A stretch of 64,000 bases of DNA, from NCBI RefSeq assembly GCF_039710355.1, contig NZ_JBDKWZ010000006.1, positions 62,001 to 126,000 on the forward strand, written 5' to 3'. The stretch comes from Rapidithrix thailandica (lineage in GTDB: Bacteria > Bacteroidota > Bacteroidia > Cytophagales > Flammeovirgaceae). The translations under genes and the position numbers were made by a program. A model generated the notes under the pieces. That model did not search any database. It was not told the origin of the DNA and saw only the letters and a program-made list of their open reading frames with translations. Of the stretch, positions 25,233-34,991 are shown in pieces; position 1 is the first letter of the stretch, and every line of letters starts with the position of its first letter.

Positions 25233-26069
25233 TTACAATTTTGTCCCGCAATATTTACAAAAGCTGGCATCGTGTTCGTGTCCTTCTTTACCACAACCCG
25301 GGCAGGCTGCATTGATCATGGCATTTTTTTGAGCATGGGCAATCTCCACAGAGACAATACCCGTGGGAACAGCCAACACTCCATACCCCAGCACCATCAC
25401 GCAGCTGGCCAGAAATTGCCCTAAAGGGGTTTGGGGAGAGATGTCTCCATATCCTACAGTGGTCAGCGTTACAATCGCCCAATAAATACTTTTCGGAATA
25501 CTGGTAAATCCGTTGTCCCGCCCTTCAATCAAATACATCAAGGTACCGATGATGACGGTAATACTCACCACAAAGCCCAAAAAGACGGTAATTTTATGCC
25601 TACTGGCTTTTAATGCGGTCACCAGCACTTTGGCTTCCCCCAGATAGCGAGCTAGTTTAAAGATCCTGAACACACGTAACAAACGGATCACACGAATGAC
25701 CAATAACGTTTGTGAGCCCATCACAAAAAGGCTTACGTAAGTGGGGATGATGGACAGCAAATCCACAATGCCATAAAAGCTCGTCATATAACGAAGCGGC
25801 TTACGGACCGAAAGAACCCGGGCGACATACTCAACCGTAAACACTGCAGTAAAGCCCCATTCTATCCATCGCAACCATGTTCCATATTCACGGTCCAAAA
25901 ACGCCACACTTTCCAATACCACGGCAAGTACACTGATAAATATGGCCCACAATAAGGCTACATCAAACGCCTTGCCTTCCGGAGTATCTGCTTCAAAGAT
26001 AATTTCATGCATTCGCTCCCGCCATTGAGGCCAGTTTTTCCGGTTTATGTCTTGTAAATTGCGATTCAT
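25233..26069 (-). CDS. Voltage-gated potassium channel with C-terminal zinc ribbon
   Basis: 278 aa inner-membrane channel with six transmembrane segments. The S4 helix carries spaced arginines (VIRVIRLLRVFRIFKLAR), and the selectivity filter is TTVGYGD. An acidic/aromatic amphipathic N-terminus precedes S1. After S6 (GYGVLAVPTGIV) the cytosolic tail ends in a four-cysteine zinc ribbon: CPGCGKEG...CKYCGTKL. The ribbon is unusual but seen in some bacterial members of this family. It may aid tetramerisation or sense redox or metal state, which is inference. Upstream, on the same strand, is the separately terminated zinc-ribbon coiled-coil gene. Confidence 0.9.
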   Translation of the reverse strand: MNRNLQDINRKNWPQWRERMHEIIFEADTPEGKAFDVALLWAIFISVLAVVLESVAFLDREYGTWLRWIEWGFTAVFTVEYVARVLSVRKPLRYMTSFYGIVDLLSIIPTYVSLFVMGSQTLLVIRVIRLLRVFRIFKLARYLGEAKVLVTALKASRHKITVFLGFVVSITVIIGTLMYLIEGRDNGFTSIPKSIYWAIVTLTTVGYGDISPQTPLGQFLASCVMVLGYGVLAVPTGIVSVEIAHAQKNAMINAACPGCGKEGHEHDASFCKYCGTKL

Positions 26070-26118
26070 AGTAAGTCTTGATTAACTCAAAAAAGTTGCC
26101 CCTATCCGGTTCAGTAAT

Positions 26119-26166
26119 AAAAAAAATGTCCGGTGAGTAGTTGGAAAATCCACTACACACCGGACA
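26119..26166 (-). terminator. Terminator of the C4 zinc-ribbon gene
   Basis: TGTCCGGTG...CACCGGACA hairpin with an extended imperfect stem, followed on the minus strand by eight T residues. Confidence 0.8.
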
Positions 26167-26226
26167 GTACATGTTTTTAACTTCAATACAGGCAAAACCT
26201 GACAGGTTACAGAAAGGTGATCCGAC

Positions 26227-27015
26227 TTACTTCGCTTTGGTTTTTGTAGTCGCCTTTCTCCGGGTAGTTCTTTTAGGTTTTTCCACCTCTTCCACTACTT
26301 CCACATCGGCGAGTACTCTACCGCAGTGTTCACAAACGATCAGCTTTTTCTTATCTTTTACATCTGCCTGGCGTTGAGGAGGAACCATATTGAAACATCC
26401 TCCGCAAGCCCCTCTCTTCACTGAAACAACAGCCAGTCCGTTCGCGGCATTCAAGCGAATTCTCTGATAAGAATTGTAAAGGCGTTCTTCAAGGTTTTCG
26501 GCAGCCTTTTCCCTGGATTTCAATAATTTTTCTTCTTCTACCTCTGTTTCAGAAACAATTACTTCCAGCTCTTTTTTCTTGTTATCCAGATCTTTGTTCC
26601 GTTCGTCCAGGGTATGCTTGGTATCATCAATCTGTTTCTTCTTCCCTTCAATTGCCGTTTGGGCTTCTTTGATTTTCTTGTTAGAAATCTGAATTTCCAA
26701 ATCTTGCAATTCCATTTCCTTTGAAATGGCATCGTACTCCCGGTTATTACGAACATTCATTTGTTGATCTTCGTATTTTTGCAGGAGTTGCTGCGATTCT
26801 TTAATTGCTTGTTTTTTCTGTTGGATATGCTCCTCCAACTCGTTTGCTTCTTTCTTGAACTTCTCAATTCTTGTCTCGTAACCTACAATCTCATCTTCCA
26901 GGTCTTGCACTTCTTCAGGCAAATCCCCTCTTACCTTTCTGAGTTCATCTAGTTCCGAATCTATAGATTGTAATTTTACGAGGGCGGCAAGCTTTTGCGG
27001 TACTGTATTTTCCAT
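26227..27015 (-). CDS. Coiled-coil protein with C4 zinc ribbon (DUF164/zf-RING_7 type)
   Basis: 262 aa. Residues about 15-175 form a long coiled coil (DLEDEIVGYETRIEKFKKEA; LEEHIQQKKQAIKESQQLL). The C-terminal part has the ribbon CGGCFNMVPPQ...VCEHCGRVL, then a basic tail (KRTTRRKATTKTKAK) that could bind nucleic acid. Proteins of this layout are widespread and often sit beside NIF3-like genes, as here (154 bases upstream on the same strand). The cellular role in Bacteroidetes is not established. Confident for family. Confidence 0.88.
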   Translation of the reverse strand: MENTVPQKLAALVKLQSIDSELDELRKVRGDLPEEVQDLEDEIVGYETRIEKFKKEANELEEHIQQKKQAIKESQQLLQKYEDQQMNVRNNREYDAISKEMELQDLEIQISNKKIKEAQTAIEGKKKQIDDTKHTLDERNKDLDNKKKELEVIVSETEVEEEKLLKSREKAAENLEERLYNSYQRIRLNAANGLAVVSVKRGACGGCFNMVPPQRQADVKDKKKLIVCEHCGRVLADVEVVEEVEKPKRTTRRKATTKTKAK

Positions 27016-27168
27016 AAGAATATTTACGAGTTTTCAGGAAATGTCCCTAAAAATTGATCCTCTACTGTTTTAAGCCTAGTTAAAAATGAAGTGCAATTTT
27101 AACAAAAAGTTACCGAATAAACACCTACTTTGGGATTATTTTCGCTTTCTGCGCAAATATTCTATCCT

Positions 27169-28266
27169 TTATAAGTAGTGAACCGGATTGGTATTCACAT
27201 CCGATAAACACACCCTCAATCCTTTGAATTGTTCTTTTAACCAATCAGCAAGTAACTCTTTGGTAAATACTTCACTTTCATAATGCCCTATATCGGCTAT
27301 GAGAATGGTTCCTTCCGCATCGAAAAACTCATGGTATTTAAAATCTCCGGTGATAAACACGTCTGCTTTTTGAGCTTTGGCGGCTTTTAACAAGAAACTT
27401 CCCGCCCCTCCACATACTGCAACGCGTTGAACTTGATGCCCGGTGATAGGGGTATGCCGGATGCAATGTAAATTCATGCGTTCTTTCAAATACAACAAAA
27501 ACTGTTGAGGAGATTGGGCCTCGGGCAAGGTCCCGATCATTCCCGATCCTATTGCACCATTATTATTCAACAAGGGATATATATCATAAGCCACTTCTTC
27601 GTAAGGATGGGCTTGTTTGAGGGCTGCAATGAGGGCACCCTGAAGGTAATCGGGAAACACCATTTCCAAACGAACTTCTTCCACATATTCCAAGCTTCCC
27701 TGTTCGCCTATATGAGGATTAGTTTGTTCATTGGGTTCAAAGGTACCGGTACCTTTGGTTTGATAACTGCATTTGGAATAATTTCCGATCACCCCGGCCC
27801 CGGCTTCCGATAAAGCACTAAGGACGTCCTGTTTGTTTTCTTCCGGCACAAAAGTGACCAATTTGCACTGTCGTCCGGATTTGGGAGCCAGGATTCGACA
27901 ATTTTCCAAACCTATTTGCTCAGCAATTTTACGATTTACACCAATTTCCACATTATCCAGGTTGGTGTGAATGGCATAAATAGCAATATCGTGTTTAATG
28001 GCTTTGATTACCGTACGCTCTACATAATTGCTTCCGGTTAGTTTTTTTAAACCGGAAAATACAATGGGATGATGCGCTACGATCAAATTGCATCCCGTAC
28101 GGACCGCTTCTTCTACAATTTCTTCTGTGGAATCCAGGGTAACCAATACTCCCTTTACTTCCTCTTCCGGATTCCCGACTATCAACCCCGCGTTGTCATA
28201 ACTCTCTTGATAGGACCTTGGTGCTTTCGATTCCAGATAGGTTGTAATGTCTTTTATCTTTAACAT
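27169..28266 (-). CDS. NIF3-like dinuclear metal-centre protein, long form
   Basis: 365 aa from ATG at 28266 (MLKIKDITTYLES); an upstream ATG at 28296 adds ten unsupported residues. Metal-site motifs: AHHPIVFSGLKKL near the N-terminus and TGDFKYHEFFDAE plus ADIGHYESE near the C-terminus, giving the His/Glu/Asp ligands of the NIF3/YbgI family. The middle (about 130-240) is the PII-like insertion of the long form. It is sometimes annotated as GTP cyclohydrolase 1 type 2 homologue, but substrate and physiological role are uncertain. Its pairing with the downstream zinc-ribbon gene is conserved in many bacteria. Confidence 0.9.
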   Translation of the reverse strand: MLKIKDITTYLESKAPRSYQESYDNAGLIVGNPEEEVKGVLVTLDSTEEIVEEAVRTGCNLIVAHHPIVFSGLKKLTGSNYVERTVIKAIKHDIAIYAIHTNLDNVEIGVNRKIAEQIGLENCRILAPKSGRQCKLVTFVPEENKQDVLSALSEAGAGVIGNYSKCSYQTKGTGTFEPNEQTNPHIGEQGSLEYVEEVRLEMVFPDYLQGALIAALKQAHPYEEVAYDIYPLLNNNGAIGSGMIGTLPEAQSPQQFLLYLKERMNLHCIRHTPITGHQVQRVAVCGGAGSFLLKAAKAQKADVFITGDFKYHEFFDAEGTILIADIGHYESEVFTKELLADWLKEQFKGLRVCLSDVNTNPVHYL

Positions 28267-28458
28267 AATTGCATTTTGTAGTAACCGATTGATCATGTAT
28301 CAAGGCTTACGTGTTCTTTTTACCTTGGGGTGTACCTTATACATTACCAGAAGTACAATATTAAAAATTACTGTTGGGTTCACCGGAGAAACGCTCATAT
28401 TTTTTAAAGAGGAACGCTACATCAAGCAGTTCTGGTTTTCCAAAGCCTCTCTCATCAA

Positions 28459-28490
28459 ATTGTTAAAGTTGCCAAAAAATACTAATTTTG
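28459..28490 (+). promoter_or_regulatory. Possible Bacteroidetes promoter for the metal-efflux locus
   Basis: ATTG at 28459-28462, a 20-base spacer, then TAATTTTG at 28483-28490. The next start codon is at 28499, so the transcript would be nearly leaderless; tentative. Confidence 0.4.
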
Positions 28491-28498
28491 CTTCATAA

Positions 28499-28816
28499 AT
28501 GAATAGCACAACCTTCATATGGGGCCTATACCTCTGCTTTTTGGCAATTCTGCCTTGTTCTGATCAAGCAATTGAAAGCCAAGAGTCAGAGCATGCCTGT
28601 ATCGCAGTGCAAAAGCACGATCATGACCATACCGGTGAAGCACATCCGGATATGTGTTCTCCTTTGTGTAGTTGTTCTTGCTGTCAGGTACATGTAGTAA
28701 TGCCTGTCGTGTATATTCCCATCTCATATCATACGTTCCCTCTTCCTCAAGAGGATTACCACCAAACACTAATTTCCTTTAAGGATTTTAGGTTCTGGCG
28801 CCCTCCCATCGTTTAA
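28499..28816 (+). CDS. Small secreted His/Cys-rich protein (DUF6660-like) ahead of the metal pump
   Basis: 105 aa. N-terminal hydrophobic segment (FIWGLYLCFLAILPC) suggesting export. The mature part has a metal-ligand-rich stretch, HDHDHTGEAHPDMCSP followed by LCSCSCCQVH, then a tail ending FRFWRPPIV. Small proteins of this kind commonly precede CzcA/CusA genes in Bacteroidetes. Metal capture or sensing for the pump is inferred from composition and position. The start at 28499 is the only ATG that includes the leader. Confidence 0.75.
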   Translation: MNSTTFIWGLYLCFLAILPCSDQAIESQESEHACIAVQKHDHDHTGEAHPDMCSPLCSCSCCQVHVVMPVVYIPISYHTFPLPQEDYHQTLISFKDFRFWRPPIV

Positions 28817-29143
28817 GCTTATCTCAAGGGATTATTGTGTCCTTTTCCTTATAAAGGATAAAGGAGGTATACTTCTGTTCGCAATTCGTATGACTTACTC
28901 ATATTAGCACTTCAGGCCTATACCTGGTACACTTCTCCCAAGATTTTCTATTTCAAATTCGCATTTGTTCACTTTTTCTCTAAGCTACTCTGCTTGGCAG
29001 GCAAGAAGCATTATACGTTTCGATGCTTTAGGCTCTGTTTGCAAGTACGTTTTTCCATCATTCTTGTATGGAGAGAGTTTTAGTGGATTATGTACCTGTC
29101 TCTATCGGTACAATTTGCTTAAACGATAAAGATTGTAAGTTTT
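28817..29143. other. Leader region between the DUF6660-like gene and the pump gene
   Basis: 327 bases. An imperfect hairpin (TCCTTTTCCTT / AAGGATAAAGGA, 28829-28864) lies just after the upstream gene and may end or attenuate its transcript. Nothing else is recognised; a metal-responsive element is possible but not visible. Confidence 0.4.
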
Positions 29144-32100
29144 ATGATTGACCGCATTATTCATTATTCCATAAAAAATAAACTCATTACCGGCTTAATG
29201 ACATTGGCATTAATCGTTGGCGGAGTTTATTCCATGACCAAAGTTCCTTTGGATGCCGTACCGGATATCACCAACAACCAAGTTCAGGTGATTACCACCG
29301 CACCCAATCTTTCCACCGAAGATATTGAACAGTTTGTCACTTATACGGTGGAACTTTCCATGGCCAATCTGCCGGGAGTCGTAGAAATACGTTCCATTTC
29401 ACGGTTTGGCTTATCCGTAGTGACCATTGTCTTTGAAGACGATATGGGGACTTACCTCCCTCGCCAGTTGGTTAATGAAAAGCTCACTGAAATCAAAGAT
29501 GAGATTCCCAAGGGCTTTGGCGAACCTTTTATGGGACCGATTTCCACAGGTTTGGGAGAAATTTATCAATATACCATCGAACCCCAATCCGGCTATGACT
29601 CAACGTATTCCGCTACTGAGCTGCGTACTATTCAAGACTGGATTGTGAAAAGGCAAATGGCTATGGTGCCGGGAGTCGTAGAAGTCAACAGCTTTGGTGG
29701 AAATATCAAACAATATGAGGTTGCCATTAACCCCAACAAATTAAAAAGCCTGGGGATTACGACCCGGGAGATCTTTTCGGCCCTGGAAGAGAATAACCAA
29801 AATACCGGAGGAGCTTATATTGAAAAGAATCACAAGGCAAATTTTATCCGGGGCGAAGGCTTGGCCCGCAACCTGAAGGATATAGAAAACATCGTCATCC
29901 AAACGGTCAATGATATTCCGATTTTGGTCAAAGATGTGGCAGAAGTACAATATGGCAGTGCTATCCGCTACGGGGCATTTACCAAAAACGGAAAAGGAGA
30001 AGCCATAGGAGGAACCATTATGATGCTCAAAGGTGCTAATTCCAACGAAGTCATTGCCAACGTAAAGGAACGCGTTTCCCTGATTCAAAAATCTCTTCCG
30101 GAAGGCCTGCAAATCAAACCATTTCTGGACCGGAGTACCTTGATCAAAAGTACTACCGGAACTGTCACCCAAAATTTATTGGAAGGGGGCCTGATTGTGA
30201 TATTCATCCTGGTGTTTCTATTGGGGAATTTTCGGGGAGGCTTGATTGTCGCTTCTACCATTCCCCTATCGCTTTTGTTTGCGTTTGTTCTAATGCACCA
30301 ATTGGATGTCTGGGCCAACCTGATGAGTTTGGGAGCCATCGACTTCGGAATCATTGTGGATGGAGCGGTAATCATTGTGGAAAGTACGGTATTCTACCTC
30401 ACTCAAAAGGTCAATTCCCAAAGCTCGGTAAAACTGTCTCAAAAAGAGCGGGACAAGATGACGGCTCAGTCGGCTTCCAAAATGATGAACTCTGCCTTTT
30501 TTGGCCAATTAATCATTTTGATTGTATTCTTACCTATTTTGGCCCTTACCGGAGTAGAAGGAAAAATGTTCAAACCCATGGCTCTGACCTTTGGATTTGC
30601 CATGCTGGGTGCCATGTTGCTTTGTCTGACTTATGTCCCCATGATGTCAGCTTTATTGCTCAATGTAAAAAAAGAGCAGAAAATCACTTGGGGAGACAAA
30701 CTGGTACTCCGGTTAAAACGGCTATACGAACCCATGTTGCTTTGGGCTTTGCGCAAAAAAGCCATTATCCTGGGTGTATCGCTATTGTTGTTGTTTTCAG
30801 CCGGATGGATATTTCATCGAATGGGAGGAGAGTTTATCCCACAATTAGACGAAGGGGATATCGCCTTCCATGCAATCGCCAAGCCCGGCAGCTCTTTGAG
30901 CGAAGCCATTCAAACCACTACCAAAATCGAAAAGCTCCTCTTGAATAAATTTCCGGAGATTGACCAGATTGTCAGCCGGATCGGTGTATCCGAAGTTCCC
31001 ACGGACCCTATGCCAATGGACATTGCCGATGTGATTGCCACTCTCAAGCCACAGGAGGAATGGGTAACCACAAACGATAAAGAGGAGCTGATCCGGATGA
31101 TGAAAGAAACCGTTTCCAACATTCCCGGAGTGAACTATGAATTTACCCAACCCATTGAGATGCGGTTTAATGAATTGCTAACCGGAGTCCGGGAAGATGT
31201 TGCCATCAAGCTTTACGGAGAGGATTTGAGCATTTTAGCCCAAAAAGCCGAAGAAATCGGAAAAATCATCTCTGGTATACAAGGGGTAGCCGATATGAAT
31301 GTGGAAGCTACCAGTGGCCTGCCTCAAATGACCGTAGAATATGAAAGGGGCAAACTGGCCCAATACGGCTTAACGATCAGTGACCTTAATACTATAGTCA
31401 GCATGGCTTTTAGCGGAGGAAAAGCCGGGGTGATCTTTGAAGGGGAAAAGCGCTTTGATTTAGTTGTCCGGCTAGACAAATCCCAACGCTCAGACATCGA
31501 TGACTTAAAGAACTTGTTTGTCAATTTGCCTAACGGAGAACAAATTCCCTTAAAAGAAGTTGCACATATTAGTTATCAACCGGGTCCAATGCAAATTTCC
31601 AGGGAGAATACCACCCGCAGAACCTATGTAGGAATAAATGTGCGTGGCAGGGATGTGCAATCGCTAGTCAAAGAAATCCAACAAAAACTGGACGCGCAAT
31701 TGCAGCTTCCGGCCGGTTATTTTATTCGGTACGGAGGAGCCTTTGAAAACTTCGAACGCGCACAGAAGCGGCTGATTTTGGTAGTACCGATGGCTTTGGC
31801 ACTCATTTTTGTACTGCTCTATTTTGCTTTAAATTCGTTCCGTCAAACCTTGATGATCTATATGGCCATTCCTTTGGCGGCCATCGGAGGCATTTTTTCC
31901 TTATGGCTCAGAGACATGCCCTTTAGTATTTCGGCAGGAGTCGGTTTTATTGTGTTATTTGGAGTGGCAGTGCTCAACGGCCTGGTATTGATCAGTAGCT
32001 TGAATGAATTAAAAGAAAGAGGAGTAAATGACTTGTTCCAAAGGATTATTCAAGGGACTAGCAGCCGGGTGAGGCCTATTTTACTCACTGCATCCACCGA

Positions 32101-33490
32101 TATCCTGGGTTTTCTGCCAATGGCAATTTCCACTTCGGCAGGCGCGGAAGTACAGCGTCCTTTGGCTACGGTAGTGATCGGAGGCTTATTGACCTCTACC
32201 CTATTGACATTGTTTGTGCTTCCTATAGTATACCACTGGTTAGAAAACCGTAAAACCAAAACCTCCTCCATGGTAACCGCCAAATGGCTCTTGCCAGGCT
32301 TTTTATTACTGGGACTAGGAAGCATAGACAACCCTCTGGCTGCTCAAGAAGCGGTTACTATTCCGCTAGTAGAGGCACAGGAACTGGCAAGAAAAAACTA
32401 TCCGGCCGTTCAGTCTGCCCAACTTGCGATCGAGAAACAACAGGCATTATCCAAAACAAGTTGGGACCTTGGGCAAACGCAAGTGTTTACCGGAGGAGAA
32501 GAAAAAGGAAATGGTGAAGGAGGAGTAACTACCTTGATTGGTATCAGTCAACAGAACATCGATATCTTCGGAGGATTTAGCAAGAGCCGGCTAAACAAAG
32601 AACAAGTCACGCTTGCTCATAGTCAAAAACAACTCACCGAGAGACAAGTAGTTCAGTATACCACTCAGGCTTACTATACCGCCTCTTACGCCAAAAGCAG
32701 AAGGGCTCTCACCCTTCGGTTGGATAGTATTTATCAAAACTTTAAAAATGCGGCTGAAGTCCGGTACCAAACCGAAGAGACCTCTCAAATAGAATATTTG
32801 ATAGCCTTGAGCAAGTATCAGAAAGTTAAAGTCTTAGCTCAACAAGCTCACGATGATTATAAGATTGCTTTAAAAGCCCTTAATCAATGGCTAATGCAAG
32901 AAGGTTCATTTGACGTGTACTCACAAGAAGAATTACTGGAAGTTCGGCCTCCTTCTTCTTTGCCGAAAAGCCCGGAAAACTCTCCATTGCTACAACCTTT
33001 GCAACAGCAATTAAAAGTCAGTGAGCAAATGGTAAGAGTACAAAAAGCCCAATTGCTACCCAAACTGAGCTTGCAATACGGGCAGCAAAAAATCGGAGGG
33101 CAAACGGGCTTTTACAGTTATCAGATTGGCTTAAGTATTCCGTTATGGTTCTCTCCCCAACAGGGTATTATTCAGGCGGCTAGAATCGAGCAAAGACGAA
33201 TGGAACAGGAGTTGGCACTCCGTAAAACAGAGCTAAACGCCTCTTATCAGCAAACGCAAAAAGAGATAGAAAAAACGGCCCGTACTTTAGACTATTACCA
33301 ACAACAGGTTTTACCCCTGGCCGAGCAACAAATCGAGGCCGCTGACAAAGGGTATCGCTTTGGGGAATTGGATTATGTAGCTTATATCCAAACCCTGGAC
33401 CAGGCAGTCAATACCAAACTGGAATTCTTAGAATACCTGTTGGAATATCATCAAAAAATCAACCGGTTGAATTTTATAGTAAGAGAGTAA
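29144..33490 (+). CDS. CusA/CzcA-family heavy-metal RND pump fused to a TolC-like outer-membrane domain
   Basis: 1448 aa. Residues 1 to about 1040 are a heavy-metal-efflux RND transporter: TM1 after MIDRIIHYSIKNKL, PLDAVPDITNNQVQV, DFGIIVDGAVIIVES in TM4 (about 400-414) and GGEFIPQLDEGDIAFHA in the second periplasmic loop. From about 1065 (AAQEAVTIPLVEAQELA) it continues as a TolC/CzcC-type outer-membrane factor with long helices and repeats. The fusion puts pump and exit duct in one chain and is common in Bacteroidetes. The adaptor subunit follows 83 bases downstream. Substrate probably Cu(I)/Ag(I) or Zn/Co/Cd; sequence does not decide. Confidence 0.93.
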   Translation: MIDRIIHYSIKNKLITGLMTLALIVGGVYSMTKVPLDAVPDITNNQVQVITTAPNLSTEDIEQFVTYTVELSMANLPGVVEIRSISRFGLSVVTIVFEDDMGTYLPRQLVNEKLTEIKDEIPKGFGEPFMGPISTGLGEIYQYTIEPQSGYDSTYSATELRTIQDWIVKRQMAMVPGVVEVNSFGGNIKQYEVAINPNKLKSLGITTREIFSALEENNQNTGGAYIEKNHKANFIRGEGLARNLKDIENIVIQTVNDIPILVKDVAEVQYGSAIRYGAFTKNGKGEAIGGTIMMLKGANSNEVIANVKERVSLIQKSLPEGLQIKPFLDRSTLIKSTTGTVTQNLLEGGLIVIFILVFLLGNFRGGLIVASTIPLSLLFAFVLMHQLDVWANLMSLGAIDFGIIVDGAVIIVESTVFYLTQKVNSQSSVKLSQKERDKMTAQSASKMMNSAFFGQLIILIVFLPILALTGVEGKMFKPMALTFGFAMLGAMLLCLTYVPMMSALLLNVKKEQKITWGDKLVLRLKRLYEPMLLWALRKKAIILGVSLLLLFSAGWIFHRMGGEFIPQLDEGDIAFHAIAKPGSSLSEAIQTTTKIEKLLLNKFPEIDQIVSRIGVSEVPTDPMPMDIADVIATLKPQEEWVTTNDKEELIRMMKETVSNIPGVNYEFTQPIEMRFNELLTGVREDVAIKLYGEDLSILAQKAEEIGKIISGIQGVADMNVEATSGLPQMTVEYERGKLAQYGLTISDLNTIVSMAFSGGKAGVIFEGEKRFDLVVRLDKSQRSDIDDLKNLFVNLPNGEQIPLKEVAHISYQPGPMQISRENTTRRTYVGINVRGRDVQSLVKEIQQKLDAQLQLPAGYFIRYGGAFENFERAQKRLILVVPMALALIFVLLYFALNSFRQTLMIYMAIPLAAIGGIFSLWLRDMPFSISAGVGFIVLFGVAVLNGLVLISSLNELKERGVNDLFQRIIQGTSSRVRPILLTASTDILGFLPMAISTSAGAEVQRPLATVVIGGLLTSTLLTLFVLPIVYHWLENRKTKTSSMVTAKWLLPGFLLLGLGSIDNPLAAQEAVTIPLVEAQELARKNYPAVQSAQLAIEKQQALSKTSWDLGQTQVFTGGEEKGNGEGGVTTLIGISQQNIDIFGGFSKSRLNKEQVTLAHSQKQLTERQVVQYTTQAYYTASYAKSRRALTLRLDSIYQNFKNAAEVRYQTEETSQIEYLIALSKYQKVKVLAQQAHDDYKIALKALNQWLMQEGSFDVYSQEELLEVRPPSSLPKSPENSPLLQPLQQQLKVSEQMVRVQKAQLLPKLSLQYGQQKIGGQTGFYSYQIGLSIPLWFSPQQGIIQAARIEQRRMEQELALRKTELNASYQQTQKEIEKTARTLDYYQQQVLPLAEQQIEAADKGYRFGELDYVAYIQTLDQAVNTKLEFLEYLLEYHQKINRLNFIVRE

Positions 33491-33573
33491 TCCGGCTGAA
33501 TGAAGTCAGCGAAAAATCATATCGAATGTTTTTACACTGGCACAGTCACTTAATTTTTAAAAATTGAAATACA

Positions 33574-34812
33574 ATGAAATCGATAATAAATAGCATCATC
33601 ATATTCAGCACCCTGATCGTATGTATTACATCCTGTGGAGCGCCTCAAAACGTTGAAGAAGGCCATTCCCATGAAGAAGAACATGCCCACGTTGAAGGTC
33701 AGGTTTCTCTCACCAAATTGCAGAGGGAAGCTATTGAGTTGGAATTAGGCAACATCAGCTACCGGGAAATGAATAGCACGGTGAGTGTAAACGGAATTTT
33801 GGAAGTTCCGCCTCAAAATGAAGCGAAAGTAAGCAGTTACCTTGGAGGCAATATTGATCAGATCAAAGTGATTGAAGGAGATAAAATTCGCAAAGGACAA
33901 GTCTTGGCCTGGCTATCACATCCGGACTTCATTCAAATACAACAAGATTACCTGGATGTCTGTGCGCAAATTGATTATTTAAAACAAGAGTATGAGCGAA
34001 AACAAAAATTATTCGAAGAAAAAGTATCCTCCGGCAAAGAGTTTCAAAAGGCCAAAAGTGCATACAACGCAGCCCTGTTTAAACAAAAAGCCCTCGCTGC
34101 CAAGTTAAAGCTTTTGCACTTGAGTCCACAAAAAATTGCTGAGGGCACCATATACGAGAAAGTGCCGATAAAATCTCCTATCCGAGGGTTTGTAAAAACC
34201 GTACAAACCGTTACCGGGCAATACGTTCCACCGCAACAAGAATTGTTTGAGATTGTGGACAACAGCCATATCCATGCGGATTTTATGGTATATGAAAAAG
34301 ATGTACATAAAGTAAAAGAAGGACAAGGGGTGCGTTTCTCTGTCACCAGCCTTCCCAACCGGGAATTCACGGCTGAAATTTACTCCGTCAGCAAAGCTTT
34401 TGAAAGCGATCCCAAAGCAGTTCATCTACATGCTGAAATCCATAACAAACAAGATGATCTCATTCCGGGAATGTATATTCAAGGAAAAGTCATTGCCAAT
34501 GACACCAAAGTACTTGCCCTTCCCGAAGGCAGTGTGGTGACTGATAAAGGCAAAAGTTATATTTTCATCAAAGAAGATCAAAAGCCACACGAGCATTTGC
34601 ATAAAGAAGGCGAAGCACATTCTCATTCGGATGAACGAGACAAAGAGGAATGGGCTTTTAAAATGATGGAAGTAACTACGGGAATTCAGGAAGAAGGCTA
34701 TATTGAAATTAAACCCATGGAAGAGCTCGCCCCGGATGCTCCAATCGTTACCAAGGGAGCTTACTATTTGCTGGCCGACATGCTGAAAAGCGAAGCAGGG
34801 CACAGCCATTAG
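33574..34812 (+). CDS. RND efflux periplasmic adaptor (CusB/CzcB family)
   Basis: 412 aa lipoprotein-like membrane-fusion protein. Signal peptide with a lipobox-like TSCGAP; His-rich segment near the N-terminus (GHSHEEEHAHVEG) and a second one late in the protein (HEHLHKEGEAHSHSDE), both likely metal-binding. Between them lie the barrel-sandwich halves (EVPPQNEAKVSSYLGGNIDQ; KSPIRGFVKTVQTVTGQYV) and the alpha-hairpin (about 115-175). It bridges the RND domain and the TolC-like domain of the upstream protein. Same operon as the pump. Confidence 0.92.
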   Translation: MKSIINSIIIFSTLIVCITSCGAPQNVEEGHSHEEEHAHVEGQVSLTKLQREAIELELGNISYREMNSTVSVNGILEVPPQNEAKVSSYLGGNIDQIKVIEGDKIRKGQVLAWLSHPDFIQIQQDYLDVCAQIDYLKQEYERKQKLFEEKVSSGKEFQKAKSAYNAALFKQKALAAKLKLLHLSPQKIAEGTIYEKVPIKSPIRGFVKTVQTVTGQYVPPQQELFEIVDNSHIHADFMVYEKDVHKVKEGQGVRFSVTSLPNREFTAEIYSVSKAFESDPKAVHLHAEIHNKQDDLIPGMYIQGKVIANDTKVLALPEGSVVTDKGKSYIFIKEDQKPHEHLHKEGEAHSHSDERDKEEWAFKMMEVTTGIQEEGYIEIKPMEELAPDAPIVTKGAYYLLADMLKSEAGHSH

Positions 34813-34875
34813 AAATGAATCCTTAATTAAATATCTTCCTAATAAGAAAAGAGGCTACTTAAAAGAATATAAAAT

Positions 34876-34961
34876 GCCACAAAGACTCTAAGACACAGAA
34901 AATTGTACAAAAAGTGATTTATCATTAGTAGTTCTGTTGTAAACCTTAGTGCCTTTGTGGC
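34876..34961. repeat. Large imperfect inverted repeat between convergent genes
   Basis: GCCACAAAGACTCTAAG at the left mirrors CTTAGTGCCTTTGTGGC at the right across about 50 bases. Motifs of this GCCACAAAGGCACTAAG type occur as intergenic repeats in some Bacteroidetes. It can act as a terminator for the adaptor gene and the permease gene, which converge here. Confidence 0.6.
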
Positions 34962-34991
34962 TATATATTGTTTTTTTAAGCTTTGTTCAGA

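Noticed and set aside
28247..28498. 83-codon plus-strand frame before the DUF6660-like gene
   Set aside because: It overlaps the NIF3 start region antisense and shows no family pattern; the interval better fits promoter sequence.
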